Shown piece after piece: positions 5,569 to 12,447 of a stretch of DNA of 25,954 nt. The stretch spans positions 1 to 25,954 of the forward strand of contig JBLNDG010000083.1 of the NCBI GenBank assembly GCA_050261415.1. The letters run 5' to 3'. The notes beneath the pieces are model-generated. The model was given only the letters and a program-made list of their open reading frames with translations. It made no database searches and had not been told where the DNA came from. Every line of letters begins with the position of its first letter. Position 1 is the stretch's first letter. The translations under genes and the position numbers were made by a program. This DNA comes from JBLNDG01 sp050261415. GTDB lineage: Bacteria > Bacillota > Clostridia > Lutisporales > Lutisporaceae.

Positions 5569-7845
5569 TTATACCCCCTTTATAAGTTTGCTTTGTATGC
5601 CGCTGTAGTAAATGTAAAGCCTGTGCAAAGACCTTGTCATAGCTACATACAATAACTTTGTATCCAGTTCACCGCCAATATAGCTTTCCGCATCTGCGAT
5701 GAATACGGCATCAAATTCAAGTCCCTTGGAAAGATGTGACGGTACAACTACCACACCGCCTTTGTACTCCCTGTCCTTCTCCGTTATTATCCTCGGAGCA
5801 TCCTTTCCAGGTTTGAAAAACGAGTGCATTTCCTTACAAGCTTCCGCAGTTTTACATATTACTGCTATTGATTTAAAGCCCTCTCCTTTCAGTTCCTTTA
5901 TCTTTGTTGAAATATCATCTGCTATCTCAATTTTACTACTCTTTTTGATAACTTCAACCCTTTCACCGTGACGTATTACCGGCTTTGCAGGTATTAGTCT
6001 GCGGTCATCCAGGCTTGAGATCACTTGATTGGCGGCTTCCATTATCTCGACAGTAGTTCTATAGCTCTGCTCCAATATGAGCTTTTTGCACTTGTCTGTA
6101 AAAACATTCCTGCTTACATCATCCCAATCCCTTATTCCCCTATAGGAATGGATCCCTTGTGATAAATCCCCAAGAATTGTGAAGGAACTGTCCTTTATAA
6201 TATTTTTGAGCACATACAGCTGAAATACACTGAAGTCCTGCGCTTCATCTATCACTATATGCCTTACCGGGATTTTTTCATCTACTCCATATATTTTGAA
6301 TTTAAGATACATAATCGGGGCTATGTCTTCTATTTCAACACTTCCCGAATTAAGGACCTCCATTGTGTGCTCCCTTATATAGCACACCGTCTCCCTGTCC
6401 ATCTTACCTTCCATAAGACGGTGGAACCTCTCCCCGTTAAAAATGAAATCCCTGTAGTAATCATAAGGATTTATCCTGGATATTCTGCTGACATACTCTT
6501 TAACTGCATTCTTGCAATAGCTCTCTATTTTTTCAACGAATTCGTTCTTTTTATCAATAAACCCGGTTATTATCTCTTGTCTCTCTTCGCCTTCCTCCAA
6601 TATCAGCTTTGCCCGGGCAATTTTCCGGTCGCACATTGACTGTGCTTCTCCAATAATGGAAGCCTTCTGCAATTTCAGCCTGTTGGTAAGATGCTTTTTT
6701 ATTTCTTCAATTCTTTTCACAAAGGGGTGTTTCCTGTAGTCTTCCATAAAGAGCTTTCTTATGCCTTCGCCCTTGTAAATCGTTTTGGTGAGCAGTTTAA
6801 AATCCTCTTCGGGTATGAAAGTCTGCTCAATTTCGGAAATATAATCATCAAGTATACCCTTGAAAAGCATTGAGCTTTTGAACTCTGCTTCCTTGCGTAT
6901 AAGCTCACTTCTCTTTAATTGTCCTGGACCGGAACTATGGTTTATCAGACTGGACAGTTTTTCGTTGGCCTCTCTTATTTTGAGCTTCTGTCCTATTATA
7001 TTTGCCGCAAACTCTTCGAAGGTCGTTTGCTTCGTCTTTTCAACCCCTAATTCAGGCAGCACCTCGGAAATGTAATTCAGGAAAAATTTCGTCGGCGCAA
7101 TTATCATAAAATTCTCAGGTTTAAAGGTCTTTTCGTAGGTATATATCAAATATGCTATCCTGTGGAGGGCAATTGTTGTCTTTCCGCTTCCTGCAGCCCC
7201 CTGGACTATGAGCGGCTCCCACATGTCGGCTCTTATAACACTGTTTTGCTCAGTCTGTATTGTTGATACTATCTCCTTGAGCCTGCTATCGGCATTAACC
7301 CCCAAAGAAGCCTGCAGGAATTCATCATTTGTGGTTATGTCTATATCAAACATTTCTTTGAGCTTGCCTTCATCGATAGAAAGCTGCCTTTTGAGAAGCA
7401 GACTGCCAGTTGTATCTCCCTCAGGGCTCTTGTAACTCGCATCCCCCAAGCGGCCTTCATAATACAAATTCGCAACAGGCGCTCTCCAGTCAACGATAAC
7501 AAGCTCCTGATCCTCTTCCCGTATTAGCGCCATTTTCCCTATATACAGCTTCTCTATTGCCTTTCCGGTTTCCTGAAAGTCAATCCTTGCAAAATAAGGT
7601 CTGCTTCGCGCTGTTATCAGGTTTCTGAGCTTCAATTCGGCCCGCTCCTGCAGCATTGAGTTTATCATGAGCTCAATATACTGCTGGCTGTTATCACCGG
7701 AATAATGCTTCTTTCCTTTATCAAGGTCATTGTCAAGCCTGTTCTTTTTTTTCTGCATGCTGTCTATGCTTTTTTCAACATATCCCAGTGTAAATTTCAG
7801 TCGCTCGTTTTCCTCGGCATAAGCCGGATGGTTTTCTGCAGCCAC
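5569..7845 (-). CDS. helD: RNA polymerase recycling helicase HelD (UvrD/Rep-like)
   Basis: 758 residues, the usual length of Firmicute HelD. This SF1-type ATPase binds RNA polymerase and uses ATP to release stalled or post-termination complexes. Seen: an N-terminal charged coiled coil (about 1-80) that in characterised HelD enters the secondary channel; the family motif VDWRAPVANLYYEG at 118-131; Walker A GAAGSGKTT at 216-224; a ~300-residue insertion rich in charged helices; motif II DEAQD at 533-537; motif IV-like QSYRTT at 593-598; and the C-terminal VAMTRSLHRLYI motif VI. The start is GTG at 7845 with AGGAGG just upstream; an ATG four bases earlier is out of frame. It is the first gene of a two-gene unit with a GNAT acetyltransferase. 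Confidence 0.92.
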   Translation of the reverse strand: MAAENHPAYAEENERLKFTLGYVEKSIDSMQKKKNRLDNDLDKGKKHYSGDNSQQYIELMINSMLQERAELKLRNLITARSRPYFARIDFQETGKAIEKLYIGKMALIREEDQELVIVDWRAPVANLYYEGRLGDASYKSPEGDTTGSLLLKRQLSIDEGKLKEMFDIDITTNDEFLQASLGVNADSRLKEIVSTIQTEQNSVIRADMWEPLIVQGAAGSGKTTIALHRIAYLIYTYEKTFKPENFMIIAPTKFFLNYISEVLPELGVEKTKQTTFEEFAANIIGQKLKIREANEKLSSLINHSSGPGQLKRSELIRKEAEFKSSMLFKGILDDYISEIEQTFIPEEDFKLLTKTIYKGEGIRKLFMEDYRKHPFVKRIEEIKKHLTNRLKLQKASIIGEAQSMCDRKIARAKLILEEGEERQEIITGFIDKKNEFVEKIESYCKNAVKEYVSRISRINPYDYYRDFIFNGERFHRLMEGKMDRETVCYIREHTMEVLNSGSVEIEDIAPIMYLKFKIYGVDEKIPVRHIVIDEAQDFSVFQLYVLKNIIKDSSFTILGDLSQGIHSYRGIRDWDDVSRNVFTDKCKKLILEQSYRTTVEIMEAANQVISSLDDRRLIPAKPVIRHGERVEVIKKSSKIEIADDISTKIKELKGEGFKSIAVICKTAEACKEMHSFFKPGKDAPRIITEKDREYKGGVVVVPSHLSKGLEFDAVFIADAESYIGGELDTKLLYVAMTRSLHRLYIYYSGIQSKLIKGV

Positions 7846-8147
7846 ACATACACCTCCTAATGTACAATCACTCTTCTACTTATTTCCGCATAGAAATATT
7901 CTATTCAATAATAATAGAAAACAAAAGTCCCGGAATATGTTCATTTCTATTTCCCCGTACCCGGGTGATGCGGTAAAACCATATCAATGTTCTTTTCGCA
8001 CTCTTTCAAAGTTTTTCTTGACAGACCGGTATTTTAACACTAAAATATAATAGATGAATGAGAAAAGAGGTTACTGTTTGAGAAAGTAACCTCTTTCTAT
8101 TTTATGTAAACTTCTCTATTGCTTGCCCTTTTAATGCCATACCAATA
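7846..8147. other. Intergenic region between helD and the chemoreceptor gene
   Basis: 302 bases with no gene. The part nearest helD (7850-8050) must hold its promoter; a loose minus-strand candidate is TTGAAA, 17 bases, TGATAT near 7985-8012, which I do not trust. The right part holds the chemoreceptor terminator hairpin (8064-8096). Nothing else is recognisable. Confidence 0.5.
8064..8096 (-). terminator. Terminator-like hairpin after chemoreceptor gene
   Basis: Perfect 12-bp stem (8064-8075 with 8085-8096) and a 9-nt loop, about 50 bases after the stop codon. The T-tract on the minus strand is poor (TTT then TCTCATTC), so termination may be inefficient. Confidence 0.55.
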
Positions 8148-9749
8148 TCACATTTCGTTGATATTTATGTCAGATGTTACAACTCCTTGGATAACACCGT
8201 TTACTTCAAAAGGTACCGATACTGAAATATTATAATTGTGAGTGACTACGGAAATATATTCCTCGGATATGTAGGTTTCCCCGCTGCAGGCTTTAGTAAA
8301 ATACGGCTTCGAGCTGCAATCCCTGAAGTTTTCTGGAACATCTACCGTTGCTGCAGTAAGTATACCCTTACTGTCTATAATTGCAATGAGTTCCAAAAAA
8401 TCAACCTTCGCCTGCTGATCCCTGAGATATTTCCCTGCTGCTTTTTCATCAAGCTTAAGAAGTTCCTTATTCTTTGTAATTTCACCAAGTATGACTTTCG
8501 TCTGTTCAATCCTTTGTTTTATCTGTTCTGTGATTTCAAAGCCCTTCATGAAGTTACCCACGATCGAATTGGATTCTTCAAGTCTTTCAAGAAGTTTCAC
8601 TATATGCCCGTGTATTGCTTCAATCGTTGCCAGCTGTTCCTCTGTTGAAGCGCTGATCTCCTGTGAAACAGCTGCATTTTGCTGCGTTATGTCATTTATA
8701 TTTTCTATTTCTTTTTCAATTCTTTCCAGGCTTGAAAGCTGTTCTTTGGTTAGCACCGTGATTTTCTTAGCAGCTTCCATATTGCTTTCAAGTGTGTCGT
8801 TTATAACACCAGACTTTTTCAGAACTTCGGAGGTATAAGCCAGGTTTTTCTCTATTGCACCTGACTCCTCATTTATATGACCGGATAATTCATTAATCTG
8901 CCCAATAACACCATCAATAAGCTGCTTAATTCCCTTTGCAGAACGGGATGATTCTTCAGCAAGCTTGCCGACTTCAGCAGCGACTACTGCGAATCCCTTC
9001 CCCTCCTCCCCCGCTCTTGCCGCTTCTATAGAAGCATTCAATGACAGAAGTTGTGTTTGGGAAGCAATTCCTTCCACAGTTTCGGTGATGGAATTGATTT
9101 CCCTGATTTTATTGTCAAGGCTTCCCAGCGCATCCAAAACCTTATTGTTATACCCCTTTGACTCCTGAATTTTAGTTTTTATTTCCCCGAACTTCTTAAA
9201 GCTGTCCTCAATAGTAAGTTTTGTTTCTTCTGCCACCCGAAGGCTTGTCTCTGCATTGTCGCTTATATCCCTTGCTCCCTGAGCAAAGTTTTGTATCATG
9301 CCCATCATATTGCCGGTATATATCGCCTGGTTGCTGACAGATTCCGTGATGTTTTGGATAGTGGCTGCAATTTCCCCGGAAGCGAGCTTAATTGTTTCAG
9401 CTTGCCGCTCTATTTCATGAGCATCTTTGACGACTCTCTTCGAAACGTCACTGAAGGAAGCAATCAGCCCCCTTATTTTGTTCAGAAAATCATTAAACCC
9501 GGCTGATATTGAATCAAATACCCTAAACCTGGTTTTCCTGACATTCAGGTTCAGCTGACCTTTATTTATAGTCTCGATGTTTCTGCGTATCCTCTTAGAA
9601 ATTGCGGTAAAGGTCAGTGTAAAAGCACAAGCTGCCGCTATCATCAGCAAAATCAAAGCTGCAAGTAAAACTACATTTTCACGCATGATAAACATTATAA
9701 TGCCTAATAGCAAACTGGTTATAAAAGAAACCAAAAAAAACCTGTTCAT
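8148..9749 (-). CDS. Methyl-accepting chemotaxis protein with C-terminal sensor-like domain
   Basis: 533 residues. Two N-terminal membrane helices (about 4-22 and 26-48) are joined by only a few residues, so there is essentially no extracellular domain. A long helical region follows, with the highly conserved signalling tip near 235-275 (SLNASIEAARAGEEGKGFAV at about 236-255, then VAAEVGKLAEESSRSAKGI). After the methyl-accepting helices end near 400, a further ~130 residues contain a Cache/PDC-like segment: an RDCSSKPYF motif at 476-484, then A-C-S-G-E-T-Y-I-S and a closing GVIQGVVTSDINI at 518-530. That domain would lie in the cytoplasm. I start at ATG 9749 because GGAGG lies eight bases upstream; the earlier in-frame TTG at 9764 overlaps that site. 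No other chemotaxis gene is nearby, so it is an orphan receptor. Confidence 0.9.
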   Translation of the reverse strand: MNRFFLVSFITSLLLGIIMFIMRENVVLLAALILLMIAAACAFTLTFTAISKRIRRNIETINKGQLNLNVRKTRFRVFDSISAGFNDFLNKIRGLIASFSDVSKRVVKDAHEIERQAETIKLASGEIAATIQNITESVSNQAIYTGNMMGMIQNFAQGARDISDNAETSLRVAEETKLTIEDSFKKFGEIKTKIQESKGYNNKVLDALGSLDNKIREINSITETVEGIASQTQLLSLNASIEAARAGEEGKGFAVVAAEVGKLAEESSRSAKGIKQLIDGVIGQINELSGHINEESGAIEKNLAYTSEVLKKSGVINDTLESNMEAAKKITVLTKEQLSSLERIEKEIENINDITQQNAAVSQEISASTEEQLATIEAIHGHIVKLLERLEESNSIVGNFMKGFEITEQIKQRIEQTKVILGEITKNKELLKLDEKAAGKYLRDQQAKVDFLELIAIIDSKGILTAATVDVPENFRDCSSKPYFTKACSGETYISEEYISVVTHNYNISVSVPFEVNGVIQGVVTSDININEM

Positions 9750-9860
9750 ACCGGCAACCTCCAATTTTATTATTATCTTGTGACCTGTACATGAATCTGA
9801 GTATTGCTAAAATAATAAGGTGTTATTCAATAATTCAGAGCTGTATAAAGGAAATATATA

Positions 9861-9890
9861 TTGTTAGGTATGTTGCTTGAAATGTATAAT
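9861..9890 (+). promoter_or_regulatory. Possible plus-strand promoter in chemoreceptor upstream region
   Basis: TTGTTA at 9861-9866, an 18-base spacer, and a perfect TATAAT at 9885-9890. No plus-strand gene follows; transcription would run through the inverted repeat at 9901, the tandem array and the structured stretch up to about 10190. It might make an RNA antisense to the chemoreceptor leader. The region is AT-rich, so this may be chance. Confidence 0.3.
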
Positions 9891-9900
9891 ATGTAAAAGT

Positions 9901-9931
9901 AATTTGACGAAATGCTTACTGCTGTCAAATT
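9901..9931. repeat. 8-bp perfect inverted repeat upstream of chemoreceptor
   Basis: AATTTGAC at 9901-9908 and GTCAAATT at 9924-9931, centres 23 bp apart, about 150 bases ahead of the chemoreceptor start. It could be an operator with half-sites on one DNA face or a small hairpin with a 15-nt loop. Confidence 0.4.
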
Positions 9932-9978
9932 CATATTAATACAAAAGTGTACAATAATCAATTCAATTTTTATAAATC

Positions 9979-10035
9979 TTACACAATTTTGCAACCCTTA
10001 CACAATTTTTCAACCCTTACAAAATTCTTCAAATC
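9979..10035. repeat. Three tandem 19-bp units
   Basis: Units at 9979-9997, 9998-10016 and 10017-10035. The first two differ at one base (consensus TTACACAATTTTKCAACCC); the third is diverged, and a further degenerate copy may precede the first. The array is 230-290 bases upstream of the chemoreceptor start and between it and the 63-residue gene. Iterated sites of this size can be regulator-binding arrays, but the function is unknown. Confidence 0.75.
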
Positions 10036-10043
10036 ATAGCAAA

Positions 10044-10190
10044 GGATAAATAAAAGCTCGGAAGCATCGAGCCTCCTCGCTTTTGACTGATTCTACTTTG
10101 ATAGAATGTCCACTGATATAAACCCCGGCCAAATATGGTGTTTATCCAACAGTCAATTTAGCCGGGCTCCGTGTTAGTCTGTTATAATCT
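10044..10190 (-). ncRNA. Structured intergenic stretch, possible RNA element with terminator
   Basis: Several stems cluster here. CCCGGC (10124-10129) pairs with GCCGGG (10161-10166). GATATAAACCC (10115-10125) can instead pair with GGTGTTTATC (10137-10146), sharing bases with the first, so the two are mutually exclusive. ATTCTA/TAGAAT (10090-10107) makes a 6-bp hairpin, and GCTCG/CGAGC (10056-10072) on the minus strand is followed by TTTTATTTATT, a short intrinsic terminator. Read on the minus strand this would form the 3' part of the transcript of the 63-residue gene, or a leader to the chemoreceptor. It does not match a riboswitch class that I know, including the c-di-GMP types often found before chemoreceptor genes. 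Confidence 0.35.
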
Positions 10191-10194
10191 TTTA

Positions 10195-10386
10195 TCAGTT
10201 CAGACTGTTTTCGTAAAGTGACAATACTCCGTTCAGACTTTTCAATACATTTTTTTCACTCACATAAAGCCTTATTTTACCTGATAATTTCTTGCTATAC
10301 ACAATCTTTGTGCTGGTTTTGAAAAATTTCACTATTTCTTTGTTATGTTTTATACCGATACTATCTGCCTTCAGGTTTGCTACCAT
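10195..10386 (-). CDS. Small basic hypothetical protein, 63 residues
   Basis: No family recognised. The product is lysine-rich (KFFKTSTKIVYSKKLSGKI in the middle) with a C-terminal VLKSLNGVLSLYENSLN helix; it has no signal peptide, membrane helix or cysteine. The ATG at 10386 is supported by a GGGGTGG site six bases upstream. The frame is open to 10488, but that extension crosses the sigma-A promoter at 10460-10488 and is therefore unlikely to be translated. A clear promoter, a good ribosome binding site and a following hairpin make it more likely to be a real gene than most frames of this size. A DNA- or RNA-binding role would fit the charge, but that is only a guess. Confidence 0.55.
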   Translation of the reverse strand: MVANLKADSIGIKHNKEIVKFFKTSTKIVYSKKLSGKIRLYVSEKNVLKSLNGVLSLYENSLN

Positions 10387-10459
10387 ATTGCCACCCCTTT
10401 CAAATTTTTCAAAACAATGCAAAAGCATCATATTGATTGTATTTTCCTTTGGTACAATA

Positions 10460-10488
10460 ATGCTATCACGTATTAATATGCATGTCAA
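10460..10488 (-). promoter_or_regulatory. Sigma-A promoter of the 63-residue gene
   Basis: Minus strand: perfect TTGACA (10483-10488), a 17-base spacer, and TAGCAT (10460-10465). Predicted start is near 10453, giving a ~66-nt untranslated leader before the ATG at 10386. Confidence 0.65.
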
Positions 10489-10511
10489 TTAAAAGTTAGT
10501 AATTCAATTCT

Positions 10512-10545
10512 GTATGGAATTCAACATGCTTTTTCAATTCCATAC
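10512..10545. repeat. Perfect 10-bp inverted repeat
   Basis: GTATGGAATT at 10512-10521 and its complement at 10536-10545, with a 14-base spacer. It lies between the small gene's promoter and repeat copy B. No T-tract identifies it as a terminator in either direction. Confidence 0.5.
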
Positions 10546-10577
10546 TATAATTTATTAAAGCATAAGAAAATTGGAAA

Positions 10578-10830
10578 CTATACATTTCACACTAAACATC
10601 TTACATTTAATTCATAGAATGCGACATAAGGAACGGGTAACACTGAATACACGGGAGCCCACTGAAGACACGGCGGGGAAATAATATGAGTTACTGTGTA
10701 ATTCCACAGGAATTCCGTGAAAAATCCGTGTGTTCCGTGGTTTTCGTTTCTTCACCCGTAGGGAATACCCTAGCTTCCCCTTGCCTCGTGCCACGAGCCG
10801 CGCGCCAAAATCACCAGTGTTGCACATCTT
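10578..10830 (+). repeat. Interspersed ~245-bp repeat, copy B
   Basis: Inverted partner of 4837-5081. The same end of the element points toward the next gene in both copies: here it stops 35 bp before the promoter of the nitroreductase gene on the plus strand, and in copy A 20 bp before the start of the 98-residue gene on the minus strand. The internal peptide frame beginning MSYCVIPQEFREKSV (10686 on) is preserved apart from a few substitutions, as is an overlapping frame on the other strand. Confidence 0.85.
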
Positions 10831-10864
10831 ATATAAAAAGTCCATTTTATGACTCAAACAATCG

Positions 10865-10893
10865 TTGACTCCAATCTTTACAATTAGTATTCT
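10865..10893 (+). promoter_or_regulatory. Sigma-A promoter of the nitroreductase-like gene
   Basis: TTGACT (10865-10870), a 17-base spacer, and TATTCT (10888-10893). It leaves a ~110-nt leader before the ATG at 11008, which contains a small CAGGC/GCCTG hairpin near 10938-10958. Confidence 0.6.
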
Positions 10894-11007
10894 ATTCATA
10901 AGAATCGGATATAATTTCCATAATGTTTATAGCAATCTCAGGCTTGGAATTCCGGCCTGAAATTCTGTTAATATTTTATCAAAGCTTTAAGAAAGAAGGA
11001 TGCCTGT

Positions 11008-11802
11008 ATGGAACTGTATAATGCGATTTTTCTCAGAAAATCCACTAGGAAGTATTCCGGCAGGAAGCTTCCTGAAGAACTGCTTCAGGGCGTAAAAGCC
11101 GCAGTGGAAAATGCAGAAAGGTTGTATGCCTCAATTGATATGAAAATACATGTTGTTGAAGCAGGAGAAAAAGTTCAGGAGGTGTTGCCAGGTATTGTGG
11201 GCAGTTATGGCAAAGTCAGAGCCCCGCATTATCTCGTGATTACTTCTGAAGAAAAGGAAGGTTTTCTGCAAAATATAGGGTACACCGTTGAAAAGGTAGT
11301 ACTTAAGCTTACCACAATGGGAATAGCAACTTGCTGGCTTGGCGGAGGTTCGAAGAAGGAGCTTTGGGGCAGTGTTGCTGATATTCCGGACAATCACGTG
11401 CCGGTACTGCTGGTTGCCTTTGGCTTTGCCGCAGAAAACGAATCCCCTTATAGAGATAAAACTTCCAAGATAAAAAGAAAAGATATTTCGCAAATAACAG
11501 CAGGAGCTATGGACCTAACCTGGAGTAAAATAGTTAGCGCAGTCAGGGTTGCACCTTCAGCAGTAAACTCCCAGCCTTGGCGAATAATCTTTCAGGATGG
11601 CAGAGTCTATGTTTTCTGCGACGGAAACAGCAATGCCATATTTAAGCACTTTTTTGGTTCACTGAATATGGTGGATATAGGCATAGCCCTCTGCCATTTG
11701 GAAGTTGCTGCGTTGAACTTCTCAAAGACTGTCAGATTCTCAAAGGATTTGTCTGCGGAGTATAAAGCTTATGAGTATGTTACGACGGTAATGGAGATTT
11801 GA
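11008..11802 (+). CDS. Nitroreductase family protein (TM1586-like)
   Basis: 264 residues made of two similar nitroreductase-like halves, as in the putative TM nitroreductase family. The N-terminal half opens with the FMN-phosphate motif RKSTRKYSGRKLPEE near 10-24 and includes G-I-A-T-C-W-L-G-G-G near 105-114; the second half has VRVAPSAVNSQPWRI near 180-194, the usual flavin-contacting signature, and closes with DIGIALCHLEVAA. These proteins reduce small molecules with NAD(P)H through bound FMN; the physiological substrate is not evident. ATG at 11008 has a GAAGGA site. It is a single-gene unit with its own promoter and a shared bidirectional terminator with the convergent copper operon. Confidence 0.85.
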   Translation: MELYNAIFLRKSTRKYSGRKLPEELLQGVKAAVENAERLYASIDMKIHVVEAGEKVQEVLPGIVGSYGKVRAPHYLVITSEEKEGFLQNIGYTVEKVVLKLTTMGIATCWLGGGSKKELWGSVADIPDNHVPVLLVAFGFAAENESPYRDKTSKIKRKDISQITAGAMDLTWSKIVSAVRVAPSAVNSQPWRIIFQDGRVYVFCDGNSNAIFKHFFGSLNMVDIGIALCHLEVAALNFSKTVRFSKDLSAEYKAYEYVTTVMEI

Positions 11803-11845
11803 AAATACCGTAGATACACTAGGATATAGTGCGTCTACGGTATTT
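11803..11845. terminator. Bidirectional terminator between nitroreductase and csoR
   Basis: A perfect 12-bp outer stem (11803-11814 with 11834-11845), with an inner CACTA/TAGTG-like extension. It is flanked by A residues on the left and T residues on the right within AAATACC/GGTATTT, so it serves both convergent transcripts. Confidence 0.8.
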
Positions 11846-11850
11846 CACTT

Positions 11851-12186
11851 CTACCGCATCATTTTTTCTATTGTCTCCAGGAATTCTTCTACCACTTCTG
11901 TTTCCCCGGACTGAATCCTGTTTACGATACAGCTCCTCATATGGCTCTCCAGAATCAGCCTGCTTACCGATTTCATTGCAGATTGAACTGCTGAAATTTG
12001 GTTAAGTATATCGTCACAGTATACATCCTTTTCAATCATACCTTTAATGCCCCTTACCTGCCCTTCAATGCGGTTCAAGCGGGATACAAGCGAGGATTTC
12101 ATTTTGTGGGACCTGTTGGAAACCCTTTCTTTTCCTTCATGCCCGCAGTCCGGGCACTGTTGTGGGCTGTGATTCTCCTCTATCAT
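11851..12186 (-). CDS. csoR: Copper-sensing transcriptional repressor CsoR
   Basis: 111 residues. The all-helical CsoR/RcnR core begins at SSLVSRLNRIEGQVRGIKGM near 31-50. The Cu(I) ligands are C57 (DVYCDDIL), H82 and C86 (LESHMRSC), with exactly the 25- and 4-residue spacings of characterised CsoR, so copper sensing is well supported. A ~28-residue N-terminal extension contains a CPDCG pair (C11, C14) that could add a metal or redox site. The start is ATG 12186, with GGAGGA eight bases upstream; the earlier ATG at 12201 lacks a site and overlaps this one. Last gene of copA-copZ-csoR, 19 bp after copZ. It would release the operator near 14243 when Cu(I) binds. Confidence 0.9.
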   Translation of the reverse strand: MIEENHSPQQCPDCGHEGKERVSNRSHKMKSSLVSRLNRIEGQVRGIKGMIEKDVYCDDILNQISAVQSAMKSVSRLILESHMRSCIVNRIQSGETEVVEEFLETIEKMMR

Positions 12187-12205
12187 AGGAATTTCCTCCA
12201 TAGAT

Positions 12206-12421
12206 CTATATATTCTTAATTCCGGTTACGTCATAGCCTGCTTCTTCAACAGCTTCTTTAATCCTGACATCCTCAACCTCACCATCTGTTTCTATTATCG
12301 CGTTTTTCCCTCCAAGGTTCACAGATACCGCTTTTACACCCTTCAGCTCTTTCAGCGCCTCCTCTACATGCTTTACACAGTGCATGCAGCTCATACCCTC
12401 AACATTAACCTGTTTTTTCAT
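12206..12421 (-). CDS. copZ: Copper chaperone CopZ (HMA domain protein)
   Basis: 71 residues, a single ferredoxin-like heavy-metal-associated domain with the Cu(I)-binding loop GMSCMHC (C12, C15) after the first strand and the closing EEAGYDVTGI. It carries Cu(I) in the cytosol to the exporter CopA or to CsoR. It sits between copA (26 bp) and csoR (19 bp) on the same strand, the usual clostridial copper operon order. AGGAGG lies just before the ATG at 12421. It appears intact, unlike the neighbouring copA. Confidence 0.92.
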   Translation of the reverse strand: MKKQVNVEGMSCMHCVKHVEEALKELKGVKAVSVNLGGKNAIIETDGEVEDVRIKEAVEEAGYDVTGIKNI

Positions 12422-12447
12422 AATACATCCTCCTAATACCTTTATTT

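Noticed and set aside
9979..10035. CRISPR array
   Set aside because: The 19-bp units are directly adjacent with no spacers, and no cas gene is present.
10044..10190. c-di-GMP riboswitch before the chemoreceptor gene
   Set aside because: The conserved GEMM-type core and tetraloop/receptor sequence are absent on both strands.
10387..10488. Longer start for the 63-residue protein
   Set aside because: The extension covers the -10 and -35 promoter elements and would not be in the transcript.
10612..10899. Open frames of 60-95 codons on both strands across repeat copy B
   Set aside because: They lie in the interspersed repeat, lack ribosome binding sites and overlap each other; the equivalent frames in copy A run into different flanking sequence.
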